DNA from: Solimonas thermocellulolyticum
GTDB taxonomy: Bacteria > Pseudomonadota > Gammaproteobacteria > Nevskiales > Nevskiaceae
Direction: 5' to 3'
Length of the DNA stretch: 64,000 bases
NCBI RefSeq assembly: GCF_040327995.1
Contig: NZ_JBEPIJ010000001.1
Span: 186,001 to 250,000, forward strand
The position numbers were made by a program, and so were the translations under genes. This document shows positions 43,301-52,187 of this stretch, piece by piece (the stretch's first letter is position 1; each line of letters begins with the position of its first letter). The notes beneath the pieces are model-generated. The model saw only the letters and a program-made list of their open reading frames with translations. It was not told the origin of the DNA and made no database searches.

Positions 43301-43316
43301 TGTGGACGGCGTCACA
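43301..43316. promoter_or_regulatory. Near-consensus Crp binding site
   Basis: TGTGG-ACGGCG-TCACA matches the Crp consensus TGTGA-N6-TCACA with one mismatch. It begins 64 bp upstream of the Crp-like ATG and directly abuts the second direct repeat. Confidence 0.55.
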
Positions 43317-43364
43317 GGAGCGCAGGCTATCGGCATTGCCACGTCAAGCAACGGGAGACTGCAG

Positions 43365-44009
43365 ATGCTCGACCGCCACGCCATCCGCGCCTTCGTCGAA
43401 CGGGCGCACAAGCGCAGCCTGCCGCCCAAGCACACCGTGCTGCACGCCGGCGACCGCCCGCAATCGATCTACCTGATTCTCGAAGGCTCGGTCAGCGTCA
43501 TGCTCGAAGACGGCGATGGCCGGGAGATGGTGCTCGACTACCTCAACCCCGGCGAATTCTTCGGCGAGATCTGCCTGTTCCCCGAACAGGACCTGCGCAG
43601 TGCGAGGGTGCGCACGCGCGGGCCGACGCTGGTCGCCGAGCTCGACTCCGGTGCTTTTCGCAGCTTCGTCGCCGAGCACCCGGATTGCATGTTCGAGATC
43701 GCCGGCCAGCTCGCCAGGCGCCTGCGCGAAGCCGGTCAGCGCGTCGCCAATCTCGCGTTTCTGGATGTCACCGCTCGCCTAGCCCGCACGCTGCACGACC
43801 TCGCGCGCAAGCCGGACGCAGTGCCGCACCCATCCGGCACCTTGGTGTGCATCAGCCGTATCGAACTGGCGCGGCATGTCGGCTGTTCGCGCGAGATGGC
43901 CGGCCGCGCGCTCAAGAAGCTGCACGACGACGGCTTGGTGCGTCCACAGGGCCGCAAGATCCTGATTCTCGACCGCGACTACGCACGGACGCTGCGCGAC
44001 GCCGCCTGA
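43365..44009 (+). CDS. Crp/Fnr family transcriptional regulator (paralogue 1)
   Basis: This 214-residue regulator has an N-terminal cyclic-nucleotide-binding barrel (about 1-115: AGDRPQSIYLILEGSVSV, GEFFGEICLF, then the phosphate-binding RSA). A long dimerisation helix and a C-terminal HTH (VGCSREMAGRALKKLHDDG) follow. The recognition helix keeps the Crp pattern Arg-Glu-x3-Arg. It is clearly related to the Vfr-like protein at 47588-48220. A GGGAG site 8 nt upstream supports the ATG at 43365. It is divergent from the hybrid kinase, with a near-consensus Crp site between them. Confidence 0.93.
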   Translation: MLDRHAIRAFVERAHKRSLPPKHTVLHAGDRPQSIYLILEGSVSVMLEDGDGREMVLDYLNPGEFFGEICLFPEQDLRSARVRTRGPTLVAELDSGAFRSFVAEHPDCMFEIAGQLARRLREAGQRVANLAFLDVTARLARTLHDLARKPDAVPHPSGTLVCISRIELARHVGCSREMAGRALKKLHDDGLVRPQGRKILILDRDYARTLRDAA

Positions 44010-44022
44010 GGCGGCCTGCGCA

Positions 44023-44487
44023 TCAAGCCGCAGTCAGGCGCAGCAGTGCGCGCGCGCCATCGGCCAGCACCTGCGCCCACGGCAGGCCGACGATCTCGCG
44101 GCCGGTCTCGGCGTCGACAAAGGGCAGGCGCTCGCCGTCGCCGATCACGTAGCGGTAGTCCATCGTCACCTCGGTGCCGGGCGCGAGCGTCTGCAGCGCG
44201 AAGACGAATCCCAGATGCCAGAGCCCCGTCGGCGTGAACGAGTGGTTGACGTAGCACTCGTCGGTCCATTCCGGCGTCAACGAGAAGCGGTCCTCGAACC
44301 AGCGCACGCTGGACTCGACCTCCTTCGAGTCCGCCGGATACTCACGCAGCTTCGACTCCGGCCAGACCGTGTGTACGTTGTCGGGGGCGATGATCACGGC
44401 ACCGCGGCGCACCGGCTCGTCGATGAACAGGCCCTTGCCAGCACCGCGGATGCGCGAGTCGGCGACGTGGTAGCGCGGGAGGATCAT
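44023..44487 (-). CDS. SET domain protein
   Basis: This 154-residue protein is a bare SET domain. GAGKGLFIDEPVRRGAVI lies near the start, CYVNHSFTPTG forms the pseudoknot Asn-His-Ser segment, and GTEVTMDYRYV supplies the SAM/lysine-channel Tyr. No pre- or post-SET zinc cysteines are visible. Bacterial SET proteins methylate lysines of ribosomal or DNA-binding proteins in some species; the target here is unknown. The start MILPRYHVADS at 44487 is chosen over an upstream in-frame ATG that overlaps the coq7 start region. It is divergent from coq7. Confidence 0.85.
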   Translation of the reverse strand: MILPRYHVADSRIRGAGKGLFIDEPVRRGAVIIAPDNVHTVWPESKLREYPADSKEVESSVRWFEDRFSLTPEWTDECYVNHSFTPTGLWHLGFVFALQTLAPGTEVTMDYRYVIGDGERLPFVDAETGREIVGLPWAQVLADGARALLRLTAA

Positions 44488-44533
44488 GGGGCGGGAACGG
44501 CCTGGTCTGCGGCGGGCTGCATAGAATAGGCGC

Positions 44534-45160
44534 ATGCAACGTCAGTTGAGTGCCACCGACCACCTGCTCGCCGCCATCGGCCGCACGCTCGCGCGCCTGC
44601 CACACCCGCCCACGGCAACGCCGCCGGGGGCCTTCGAGCGCGGCTTAGACCACGCCGTGCGTGCACACGTCGCCGGGCTGATGCGCGTCAACCACGCCGG
44701 CGAGATCGCCGCACAGGCGCTGTACCGCGGCCAGGCGCGGGTCGCACGCGACCCGCGCGTGCGCGAACACCTGCTCAAGGCCGCCGAGGAAGAACGCGAC
44801 CACCTGCGCTGGTGCGAACAGCGCCTGCGTGAGCTCGGCGATGGTCCGAGCCGGCTCGCGCCGCTGTGGTATGCCGGTGCCTATGCGATCGGTGCGACCG
44901 CGGGCCTCGCCGGCGACGACTGGAGCCTGGGCTTCGTCGAGGAAACCGAACGCCAGGTCGCCGCGCACCTCGACGAGCATCTCGCGCGCCTGCCGGCGGA
45001 CGACGCACGCAGCCGCGACATCCTCACGCGCATGCGCGCCGACGAGGAGCGCCACGGACGGCAGGCGGCGCAGGCCGGTGCCCGCCCGCTGCCGAAGCCA
45101 GTGCGGCGGCTGATGCGCGCCGCGGCCGGCGTGATGAAGTTCGGCGCTTACCGAATCTGA
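44534..45160 (+). CDS. coq7: Demethoxyubiquinone hydroxylase
   Basis: This 208-residue diiron hydroxylase carries the four-helix metal ligands: MRVNHAGEIAAQALYRGQ with a Glu, EEERDHLRWCE giving ExxH, a Glu in FVEETERQVAAHLDEH, and a final ADEERHGRQA. It catalyses the last hydroxylation of ubiquinone synthesis (C-6 of demethoxyubiquinol) at the inner membrane. It is the Coq7 type rather than the UbiF flavoprotein, as in Pseudomonas. It lies in the conserved coq7-speD-osmC-crp-trp neighbourhood, here with a CDF gene inserted after it. Confidence 0.97.
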   Translation: MQRQLSATDHLLAAIGRTLARLPHPPTATPPGAFERGLDHAVRAHVAGLMRVNHAGEIAAQALYRGQARVARDPRVREHLLKAAEEERDHLRWCEQRLRELGDGPSRLAPLWYAGAYAIGATAGLAGDDWSLGFVEETERQVAAHLDEHLARLPADDARSRDILTRMRADEERHGRQAAQAGARPLPKPVRRLMRAAAGVMKFGAYRI

Positions 45161-45197
45161 ACGGCCGAACGCGCGCAACGCGGGCGCACCGGCTTTT

Positions 45198-46154
45198 TTA
45201 GTGCGGATGCTCGTCGGCGCAGCCGCCGCGCTCTGTCTGTACCGTGACGTGCGCGACGCGATAGTGCGACTTCACCCAGGCCTTGATCTCGCGCACCACG
45301 CGGTCGTCGTCGACCGCGTCGGCGAGTTCCGCGTGCAGGGTCATCAGCGAGCGCTCGGGCGTGAGCATCCAGTGATGGACATGGTGCACGCCACGCACGC
45401 CGGCGACATCGGCGACCAGCCGGTCGGCGAACTGCGCGGCGTCGAAGCCCTCCGGCGTGCCTTCGAGCAGCACGTGCGCGGACTCACGCACCAGGCGCCA
45501 CGCACTGCGCAGGATCAGCGCCGCGACCAGCAGCGACAGTAGCGGATCGATCGGCATCCAGCCGGTGACCAGGATCACCACCGCTGCAACGATCGCGGCG
45601 GCCGAGCCGAGCAGGTCGCCGAGCACGTGCAGTAGTGCGCCGCGCAGATTGAGGTCGTGTGCGTGATCGTGGTCGTGCCGAGCCCCGCGCAGCACGAAAA
45701 AGGCGGCGATGTTCACCAAGAGTCCGGCGGCGGCGACGCCGAGCATCAGCTCGCCGGCGACCGGCGGCGGCGTGAGCAGCCGCTGCACCGCCTCGATGCC
45801 GATCCAGACGATGATCGCCAGCAGCGCAAGGCCGTTGACGAAGGCCGCGAGCACCGGCAAACGGTGATAGCCATAGCTGCGCTGAGCGTCGGCCGGTCGC
45901 AGCGTCTGGTGCCGCGCCCACAGCGCAAGGGCCAGCGCCAGCACGTCGGTGAGCATGTGCCCGGCGTCGGCGAGCAGCGCCAGCGAACCCGAGAAGATGC
46001 CGCCGATCACCTCGACCAGCATGAAGCCGGCGGTCAGCGCCAGGGCGAGCTTGAGCCGCCGGTCCGCAGTCGCCGCCGGCGCACGGCCATGTCCGTGCGA
46101 GTGGTCGTGCGCGGGCTCGCGCAGGTGGTCGTGATCGACGTGGTGGTCGTGCAA
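45198..46154 (-). CDS. Cation diffusion facilitator (zinc-type) transporter
   Basis: This 318-residue CDF protein begins with a His-rich cytosolic tail (HDHHVDHDHL and HDHSHGHGR). It has six membrane helices with the metal-site motifs ADAGHMLTD (HxxxD, helix 2) and LHVLGDLLGS (HxxxD, helix 5). A His-rich loop, ARHDHDHAHDL, lies between helices 4 and 5, and a C-terminal cytosolic ferredoxin-like domain follows. The motifs fit Zn2+ (ZitB/CzcD) export in exchange for protons. It is convergent with coq7 and follows speD on the same strand with an 18-nt gap. Confidence 0.95.
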   Translation of the reverse strand: MHDHHVDHDHLREPAHDHSHGHGRAPAATADRRLKLALALTAGFMLVEVIGGIFSGSLALLADAGHMLTDVLALALALWARHQTLRPADAQRSYGYHRLPVLAAFVNGLALLAIIVWIGIEAVQRLLTPPPVAGELMLGVAAAGLLVNIAAFFVLRGARHDHDHAHDLNLRGALLHVLGDLLGSAAAIVAAVVILVTGWMPIDPLLSLLVAALILRSAWRLVRESAHVLLEGTPEGFDAAQFADRLVADVAGVRGVHHVHHWMLTPERSLMTLHAELADAVDDDRVVREIKAWVKSHYRVAHVTVQTERGGCADEHPH

Positions 46155-46172
46155 GGCCGGACCGCAGCAGCG

Positions 46173-46991
46173 TCAGGCGTGCTGCATATTCTTACCGTAG
46201 AAGATCTCGAGGATCTCGCGATTGACGCGGTCGCGGATCTTGCGCGCCTCGCGCGGCGGCAGCTCGGATACGCCCTCGCCGAACAGATAGGTGTCGAGAT
46301 CGAGTTCCTTGAGGCGCATCTTCGTGTGGAAGATGAACTCCTGATAGACGTTGACGTCGATCATCTGGTAGCGGTTCTTGATGTCCGCCGACAGGAAGTC
46401 CTGGATCGATTCGACGTTGTGGTCGATGAAGTGCTTCATGCCGCGCACATTGCGGGTGAAGCCGCGCACACGGTAGTCCATCACGACGATGTCCGACTCG
46501 AAGGACTTGATCAGGTAGTTGAGCGCGCGCAGCGGCGAAATCTTGCCGCAGGTGGACACGTCGATATCGGCGCGGAAGGTCGAGATGCCCGCGTCCGGAT
46601 GCGTTTCCGGATAGGTGTGCACGGTGATGTGCGACTTGTCCAGGTGCGCGACCACCGATTCCTTCTCGCCCTTTTTCTTGCTCGGCGTCGGCAGCCCATC
46701 GTGATGGCCCTCGGAGATCAGCATGGTCACCGACGCCCCCTGCGGCTGGTAGTCCTCGCGCGCGATGTTGAGGATGTTGGCGCCGATGATGCGCGCCACC
46801 TCGGTGAGGATCGCGGTCAGGCGCTCGGCGTTGTAGGCTTCGTCGATGTACTCGATGTACTCCTGCTGGTGCTCGCGTGTACGGGCATAGCAGATGTCGT
46901 AGATGTTGAACGACAGCGATTTGGTCAGGTTGTTGAAGCCGAGCAGCTTGAGCTTGGGGTTGTTGGTCGGCTTGGGCTTTGCCTTGGCCAA
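46173..46991 (-). CDS. speD: S-adenosylmethionine decarboxylase proenzyme
   Basis: This 272-residue protein of the E. coli SpeD type has GFNNLTKSLSFNIYDICYA, GANILNIAREDYQPQGASVT and the self-cleavage site AHLDKSHITVHTYPE. Cleavage falls between K119 and S120 to form the pyruvoyl group. It makes decarboxylated SAM for spermidine synthesis. No ATG fits the conserved start; a TTG at 46991 preceded by GGAG with an 8-nt spacer is most likely. The longer frame to 47057 would add a non-conserved stretch. Confidence 0.95.
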   Translation of the reverse strand: MAKAKPKPTNNPKLKLLGFNNLTKSLSFNIYDICYARTREHQQEYIEYIDEAYNAERLTAILTEVARIIGANILNIAREDYQPQGASVTMLISEGHHDGLPTPSKKKGEKESVVAHLDKSHITVHTYPETHPDAGISTFRADIDVSTCGKISPLRALNYLIKSFESDIVVMDYRVRGFTRNVRGMKHFIDHNVESIQDFLSADIKNRYQMIDVNVYQEFIFHTKMRLKELDLDTYLFGEGVSELPPREARKIRDRVNREILEIFYGKNMQHA

Positions 46992-47075
46992 TGCAGTGCT
47001 CCGGTGGCCGGAGGCGCGGCACCGGGCACGCGCCCCTTCGAATGGGATAGCCGCCAATTATGCGGCATTTCGGCG

Positions 47076-47507
47076 TCAGTCTGGCGAGGGGGCGGCGCGG
47101 ATCTCGTAGTCGTGGGTCACGGCGACGCCGCCGCGGGCGAGCATGATCGAGGCCGAGCAGTACTTTTCCGCCGAAAGCTGCACGGCGCGCTTGACGTGCG
47201 CCTCTGCCAACTCGCGGCCGACGACGACGAAGTGCAGATGGATGGCGGTGAACACCTTGGGCTCGGTGTCGGCGCGCTGCGCCTCGAGCTCGACCCAGCA
47301 ATCCGTCACCGCTTGGCGGGACTTCTTCAGGATCAAGGTCACGTCGACCGCCGAACAAGCGCCCACGCCCATCAGCACGAGCTCCATCGGCCGCGGTCCG
47401 AGGTTGCGCCCGCCGATCTCGGGCGGACCGTCGACGACCAGACGGTGACCGCTGCCACTTTCGGCGATGAAGCTCGCCTCACCATTCCATTTGATACGTG
47501 CTTTCAA
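47076..47507 (-). CDS. OsmC family peroxiredoxin-like protein
   Basis: This 143-residue OsmC/Ohr-fold protein has two conserved cysteines, in MGVGACSAVDV (C51) and SAEKYCSASIM (C117). It is the YhfA-like subgroup, not the organic hydroperoxide reductase Ohr itself. It sits divergently beside the crp/vfr gene, the same arrangement as yhfA-crp in E. coli and the OsmC-vfr pair in Pseudomonas. It probably acts as a thiol-dependent peroxidase in the cytoplasm; the substrate is unknown. Confidence 0.93.
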   Translation of the reverse strand: MKARIKWNGEASFIAESGSGHRLVVDGPPEIGGRNLGPRPMELVLMGVGACSAVDVTLILKKSRQAVTDCWVELEAQRADTEPKVFTAIHLHFVVVGRELAEAHVKRAVQLSAEKYCSASIMLARGGVAVTHDYEIRAAPSPD

Positions 47508-47587
47508 GCGCTTGCTCCCGAGGTCGCAGTGGCGGATGTGCTATTTTCGGGCAAAACAACGCTCCGTACAGCGCGGATGAGGATGCG

Positions 47588-48220
47588 ATGCTCAACAAAC
47601 CCGTCGTGCAGGCGTTCATCGAGCTCGCGCACAAGCGCAGTTACCCGCCGAAGCACACGCTGATCCACGCCGGCGACGAGCCGCAATCCCTTTATCTGCT
47701 GCTGGAAGGCTCGGTCAGCATCCTGCTGGAGGACGAACACGGCCGCGAGATCGTGCTCGCCTACCTCGGGCCGGGCGAGTTCTTCGGCGAGATGTGTCTG
47801 TTCCCGGACCAGCGGGTGCGCACCGCGATCGTGCGCACGCGCACGCCGACGCTGGTCGCCGAAGTCGGCTACCAGGTGTTTCGCAGCTTCGCGGTCGAGC
47901 ATCCCGACATCATGTTCGAGCTCGCCGGCCAGCTCGCCGCGCGCCTGCGCGACACCACGCGCCGGCTCGGCGATCTCGCCTTCCTCGACGTGGCCGGACG
48001 CACGGCGCACATCCTGCTCGAACTGGTCAAGAAGCCGGGCGCGATCCCGCACGCGCGCGGCACCATGATCCGCACCTCGCGTCAGGAGCTGGCGCGCCTG
48101 GTCGGCTGCTCGCGCGAGATGGCCGGGCGCGTGCTCAAGAAACTCGAAGAAGACGGCATGGTGCAAACCGTCGGCCGCAGCATCCTCGTGCTCGGCGTGT
48201 TCGTGCCCGAGGGCGCCTGA
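47588..48220 (+). CDS. vfr: cAMP receptor protein homologue (Crp/Vfr, paralogue 2)
   Basis: This 210-residue protein has exactly the length of E. coli Crp. The cAMP pocket has FFGEMCLFPDQRVRTA, with E68 and R78-T79 in the places of Crp Glu72 and Arg82-Ser83. The C-terminal HTH has VGCSREMAGRVLKKLEEDG, close to the Crp recognition helix. It controls carbon use and virulence-type traits in relatives. Its neighbours (osmC, speD, trpC) match the vfr locus of Pseudomonas. Its stop is 3 bp from the convergent trpC stop. A similar paralogue lies 4 kb away at 43365. Confidence 0.94.
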   Translation: MLNKPVVQAFIELAHKRSYPPKHTLIHAGDEPQSLYLLLEGSVSILLEDEHGREIVLAYLGPGEFFGEMCLFPDQRVRTAIVRTRTPTLVAEVGYQVFRSFAVEHPDIMFELAGQLAARLRDTTRRLGDLAFLDVAGRTAHILLELVKKPGAIPHARGTMIRTSRQELARLVGCSREMAGRVLKKLEEDGMVQTVGRSILVLGVFVPEGA

Positions 48221-48223
48221 GGC

Positions 48224-49021
48224 TCAGGCCAAGAGCATCCGCAGCGCCTCGCCCGGTCGCGGCTGACGCATCAATGACTCGCCGATCAGGAAGCGGTGCA
48301 CCCCGGCCGCGCGCATGCGCTGGACGTCGGCCGGCGCGCCGATGCCGCTCTCGGTAACCACGTCCACACCGGCCGGCAAACGCGGCAGCAGATCGAGCGT
48401 CGTCTCAAGGCTCGTCGCAAACGTGCGCAGATTGCGGTTGTTGATGCCGAGCAGCCACCCCGCGCCCAGACCCACGGACAACACCTGATCCAGTTCCGCG
48501 CCGTCGTGGATCTCGACGAGCACGTCGAGGCCGAAGGCACGCGCCGCTTCGTAGAGCGCCCTGAGCTGCGTGGCGCAAAGCGCCGCGGCGATCAAGAGCA
48601 CGCAGTCCGCGCCGAGCGCGCGCGCCTCGACGATCTGCGCTTCGTCGATCAGAAAGTCCTTGCGGATCACCGGCAGCGCGCAGGCCGCGCGCGCCTGGAC
48701 CAAAAAGGCGTTGTGTCCCTGGAAATATGGCTCGTCGGTCAGCACCGACAGGCAGGCGGCGCCGCCGGCCGCGTACTCGCGGGCGATCCAGGCCGGGTCG
48801 AAGTCCGCGCGGATCAGGCCCTTGCTTGGCGAGGCGCGCTTGATCTCGGCGATGACGCCGGCCTGCCCGTTCGCCACCTTGGCCTGCAGCGCCGCAATGA
48901 AACCGCGGGGCGCATCGGCCGCACGCGCCAGATCTTCCAGCGTGCGGCGCGAATAACGCCGGTTCAGGCGCGCGATCTCGTCGCGCTTGGTTGCGAGGAT
49001 CCGGTCGAGGATGTCGGTCAT
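48224..49021 (-). CDS. trpC: Indole-3-glycerol phosphate synthase
   Basis: This 265-residue TIM-barrel enzyme has VIAEIKRASPSKGLIRADFD, the catalytic Lys in VIRKDFLID, LGINNRNLRTF and VTESGI. It closes the indole ring in tryptophan synthesis, converting CdRP to indole-3-glycerol phosphate. It is the stand-alone form, not fused to TrpF. Its ATG shares one base with the trpD stop (TGATG). It is the last gene of the minus-strand trpE-G-D-C operon. Confidence 0.98.
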   Translation of the reverse strand: MTDILDRILATKRDEIARLNRRYSRRTLEDLARAADAPRGFIAALQAKVANGQAGVIAEIKRASPSKGLIRADFDPAWIAREYAAGGAACLSVLTDEPYFQGHNAFLVQARAACALPVIRKDFLIDEAQIVEARALGADCVLLIAAALCATQLRALYEAARAFGLDVLVEIHDGAELDQVLSVGLGAGWLLGINNRNLRTFATSLETTLDLLPRLPAGVDVVTESGIGAPADVQRMRAAGVHRFLIGESLMRQPRPGEALRMLLA

Positions 49022-50058
49022 CAGGACGCCGCCTTGAGCTTGTGCGTCGTCGCGACGTAGGCGTCTAGCTTGGCACGTGCCGCACCCGAGGCCAGCGCGG
49101 CACCGGCGCGCGCGATGCCGTCTGCGATCGTCTCGGCCAGCCCGGCGACGTACAGCGCGGCGCCGGCGTTGAGCTGGACGATGTCGCGGGCGACGCCATC
49201 GCGATTGTCGAGCGCTTCGAGAATCCGCTGCCGGGACTCTGCCGCATCGGCCACGCGCAGGTTCTGGCTGCCGGCCATGCGCAGGCCGAAGTCCTCCGGA
49301 TGGATCTCGTACTCGCGCAGCGCGCCGCCGCGCAGCTCGCCGACCATGGTCGCACCGCCGAGCGTGATCTCGTCCATGCCGTCCTTGCCCCACACGACCA
49401 TGGCGTTGCGCACGCCCAGGCGTTCGAGCACGCGGATCTGGATGCCGACCAGATCCGGATGGAACACGCCCATCAGGATGTTCGGTGCGTTCGCCGGGTT
49501 GGTCAGCGGACCGAGGATGTTGAACATCGTGCGCACGCCCATCTCCTTGCGCACCGGCGCGACCGCCTTCATCGCCGGGTGATGGTTGGGCGCGAACATG
49601 AAGCCGATGCCGCAGGCCTCGATGCACGCGGCGACCTGCTCGGGTTGCAGGTCGATCACCGCGCCCAAGGCTTCGAGCACGTCGGCGCTGCCGGATTTGC
49701 TGGACACGCTGCGGTTGCCGTGTTTGGCGATGCGCGCGCCCGCCGCGGCGGCGACGAACATCGACGCCGTCGAAATGTTGAAGCTGTGCGCGCCGTCGCC
49801 GCCGGTACCGACGATGTCGACGAAGTGCGGATGCGGCGGCACCGTAACCTTGCGCGCGAACTCGCGCATCACCGTGGCGGCCGCCGCGATCTCACCGACC
49901 GTCTCCTTCTTCACGCGCAAGCCGGTCAGGATCGCGGCCGTCATCACCGGCGACACCTCGCCACGCATGATCTGGCGCATCAGGCCGATCATCTCGTCGT
50001 GGAAGATCTCGCGGTGCTCGATCGTGCGCTGCAGCGCTTCTTGCGGCGTGATCGGCAT
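49021..50058 (-). CDS. trpD: Anthranilate phosphoribosyltransferase
   Basis: This 345-residue enzyme has VDIVGTGGDGAHSFNISTAS (the PRPP-binding glycine loop), KHGNRSVSSKSGSADVLEAL and NILGPLTNPA. It transfers phosphoribosyl from PRPP to anthranilate. Both its start and stop overlap the neighbouring genes by a single base, which indicates tight translational coupling along trpG-D-C. Confidence 0.99.
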   Translation of the reverse strand: MPITPQEALQRTIEHREIFHDEMIGLMRQIMRGEVSPVMTAAILTGLRVKKETVGEIAAAATVMREFARKVTVPPHPHFVDIVGTGGDGAHSFNISTASMFVAAAAGARIAKHGNRSVSSKSGSADVLEALGAVIDLQPEQVAACIEACGIGFMFAPNHHPAMKAVAPVRKEMGVRTMFNILGPLTNPANAPNILMGVFHPDLVGIQIRVLERLGVRNAMVVWGKDGMDEITLGGATMVGELRGGALREYEIHPEDFGLRMAGSQNLRVADAAESRQRILEALDNRDGVARDIVQLNAGAALYVAGLAETIADGIARAGAALASGAARAKLDAYVATTHKLKAAS

Positions 50059-50639
50059 CAGTAGCTCTCCAGAAAATTCTTGAGCAGTGCGTGACCATGC
50101 TCGGTGAGGATCGACTCCGGATGGAACTGCACGCCCTCGATCGGCAGGGTCTTGTGACGCAGGCCCATGATCTCGTCGAAGGCACCGTCGGCGTGCTGGG
50201 TCCACGCCGTGATCTGCAGGCAGTCCGGCAGATCGGCCTTGTCGACGATCAGCGAGTGATAGCGAGTCGCGGTGTACGGTGACGGCAGGCCGCGGAACAC
50301 GCCGGTACCGGCGTGATACACCGCACTGACTTTGCCGTGCATGACCTCGCGCGCGCGCTTCACCGTGCCGCCGAACGCCTGGCCGATGGCCTGATGGCCA
50401 AGGCAGACACCGAGGATCGGGAAGCGGCCCTTGAGCCTGTCGATCAGTTCGAGGCAGATGCCCGCCTCGTTGGGCGTACACGGCCCCGGTGACAGCACGA
50501 TGTGGCGCGGCTTCCGCGCCGCCACTTCTTCGACGGAGATGCCGTCGTTGCGGTGGACTTCGACCTCCACCCCCAACTCGCCGAAGTACTGCACGAGGTT
50601 GTAGGTGAAGGAATCATAGTTATCGATCATCAGGAGCAT
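50058..50639 (-). CDS. trpG: Anthranilate synthase component II (glutamine amidotransferase)
   Basis: This 193-residue class I amidotransferase has LLMIDNYDSFTYNLVQYFGE at the start, the catalytic Cys in ILGVCLGHQAIGQAFGG, and the His-Glu pair in VQFHPESILTEHG. It supplies ammonia to TrpE and may also serve PabB. Two in-frame ATGs exist. CGGAG 7 nt before the one at 50639 favours it, although the one at 50630 overlaps the trpE stop exactly. Confidence 0.97.
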   Translation of the reverse strand: MLLMIDNYDSFTYNLVQYFGELGVEVEVHRNDGISVEEVAARKPRHIVLSPGPCTPNEAGICLELIDRLKGRFPILGVCLGHQAIGQAFGGTVKRAREVMHGKVSAVYHAGTGVFRGLPSPYTATRYHSLIVDKADLPDCLQITAWTQHADGAFDEIMGLRHKTLPIEGVQFHPESILTEHGHALLKNFLESY

Positions 50640-52081
50640 GTCTTCGCTCCGTGGACCACGGAAGCCGCGGCGCACAGCATCGCCGCGGCCTTGTTCATGG
50701 TCTCGTCCCATTCGGACTGCGGGTCGGAATCGGCGACGATGCCGGCGCCGGCCTGCACGTGCACTTGGCCGTCCTTGATCACCGCGGTACGGATCGCGAT
50801 CGCGGTGTCCATGGTGCCGTCCCAGCCGAGATAACCGACGGCGCCGCCGTAGATACCGCGCTTGACCGGCTCCAGCTCGTCGATGATCTGCATCGCGCGC
50901 ACCTTGGGTGCGCCGGAGAGTGTGCCGGCCGGAAAGGTCGCGGCGAGCGCGTGCAGGGCATCGAGCCCCGGCTGCAAGCGACCGGTGACGTTGGAGACGA
51001 TGTGCATCACGTGGCTGTAGCGTTCGATGACCATCTTCTCGGTCAGGCGCACGCTGCCGATCTGGCTGACACGACCGACGTCGTTGCGCCCCAGGTCGAT
51101 CAGCATCAGGTGCTCGGCGATCTCCTTGGGATCGGCGAGCAGTTCGGCTTCGAGCGCGCGGTCCGCCTCGGGCGTGGCGCCGCGCTTGCGCGTGCCGGCG
51201 ATCGGCCGCACCGTGACTTCGCCGTCCTCGACCCGCACCAGGATCTCGGGCGAGGAGCCGACGACGTGGTGATCGCCCAGATTCATGCAGTACAGATACG
51301 GCGACGGATTGAGCCGACGGATCGCGCGATACAGCTGCACCGGGTCGGCAGTAAACGGCGCGGTCAGGCGCTGCGACGGCACCACCTGCATGCAGTCGCC
51401 GGCGGCGATGTAGTCCTTGATGCGCGCGACCGCCTGCTTGAAGGACGCCTCGCCGAAGCAGGAGGTGAACGGCAGCGCCGCACCGGCGTGCATCGGCGCG
51501 CGCGGCAGGTCTGCCGGCGCCGCGAGCCGGGCCTCGATCTCGTCGAGCCGGCGGCGGGCGCGCGCAAGATCGGCCGGATCTTGCGGATCGGCGTGCACGA
51601 TCAGGGTCAGCGTCGCCCGCAGGCTGTCGAAGGCGACGAGCTCGTCGGCCAGCATCAGCAGAATGTCCGGCGTGCCGAGCGGATCGGGCTTGCGTGTGGC
51701 GGCGGCGAGCCTGGGCTCGAAGTAGCGCACGCAGTCGTAACCGAAATAGCCGACCAGACCACCAGAGAAGCGCGGCAGGTCCGGGTCCGGGCGCACGCGG
51801 TAACGAGCGGCCCAGGTGCGGATGAAGGCGATGGGGTCGTCGGTGTCCAGCCGCTCGATGAGCGCGTCGTCGCGGCGCAGCTCGACCGCGCGATCGCGCA
51901 CGCGCAACACCTCGCGCGACGGCAGGCCGATGAACGAATAACGCCCCCAGCGTTCGCCGCCCTGCATCGATTCGAGCAGGAAGCTGTAGGGTCGATGCGC
52001 GAGTTTCAAATAGGCGCCGACGGGCGTGTCGAGGTCGCCCGGCAGTTCGCGGGTCAGGGCGATGCGGTTGTAGGCGGTCAT
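50630..52081 (-). CDS. trpE: Anthranilate synthase component I
   Basis: This 483-residue chorismate-utilising enzyme has an N-terminal feedback domain (about 15-160, with RYSFIGL, where LLES earlier marks the Trp site) and a C-terminal catalytic domain with SSPEILVRVEDGEVTVRPIAGTR split by residues, LIDLGRNDVGRVS and GTLSGAPKVRAMQIIDELE. It converts chorismate to anthranilate. It is the first gene of the operon; 106 bp separate it from rpe upstream. No Trp-rich leader peptide with an attenuator was found in that gap. Confidence 0.98.
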   Translation of the reverse strand: MTAYNRIALTRELPGDLDTPVGAYLKLAHRPYSFLLESMQGGERWGRYSFIGLPSREVLRVRDRAVELRRDDALIERLDTDDPIAFIRTWAARYRVRPDPDLPRFSGGLVGYFGYDCVRYFEPRLAAATRKPDPLGTPDILLMLADELVAFDSLRATLTLIVHADPQDPADLARARRRLDEIEARLAAPADLPRAPMHAGAALPFTSCFGEASFKQAVARIKDYIAAGDCMQVVPSQRLTAPFTADPVQLYRAIRRLNPSPYLYCMNLGDHHVVGSSPEILVRVEDGEVTVRPIAGTRKRGATPEADRALEAELLADPKEIAEHLMLIDLGRNDVGRVSQIGSVRLTEKMVIERYSHVMHIVSNVTGRLQPGLDALHALAATFPAGTLSGAPKVRAMQIIDELEPVKRGIYGGAVGYLGWDGTMDTAIAIRTAVIKDGQVHVQAGAGIVADSDPQSEWDETMNKAAAMLCAAASVVHGAKTCS

Positions 52082-52187
52082 CGGAACGGTGCTCGAAGCA
52101 AGGCGAGAGTGGGACGGACGGCGCGTCAGCACCATCGCCACCACCGCCGTTGCGGACGTTTCCGATGCATCGATTCGTTCTGCCGGG

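Noticed and set aside
52082..52187. Possible trp attenuator between rpe and trpE
   Set aside because: No short ORF with Trp codons and no terminator/antiterminator hairpin pair was seen.
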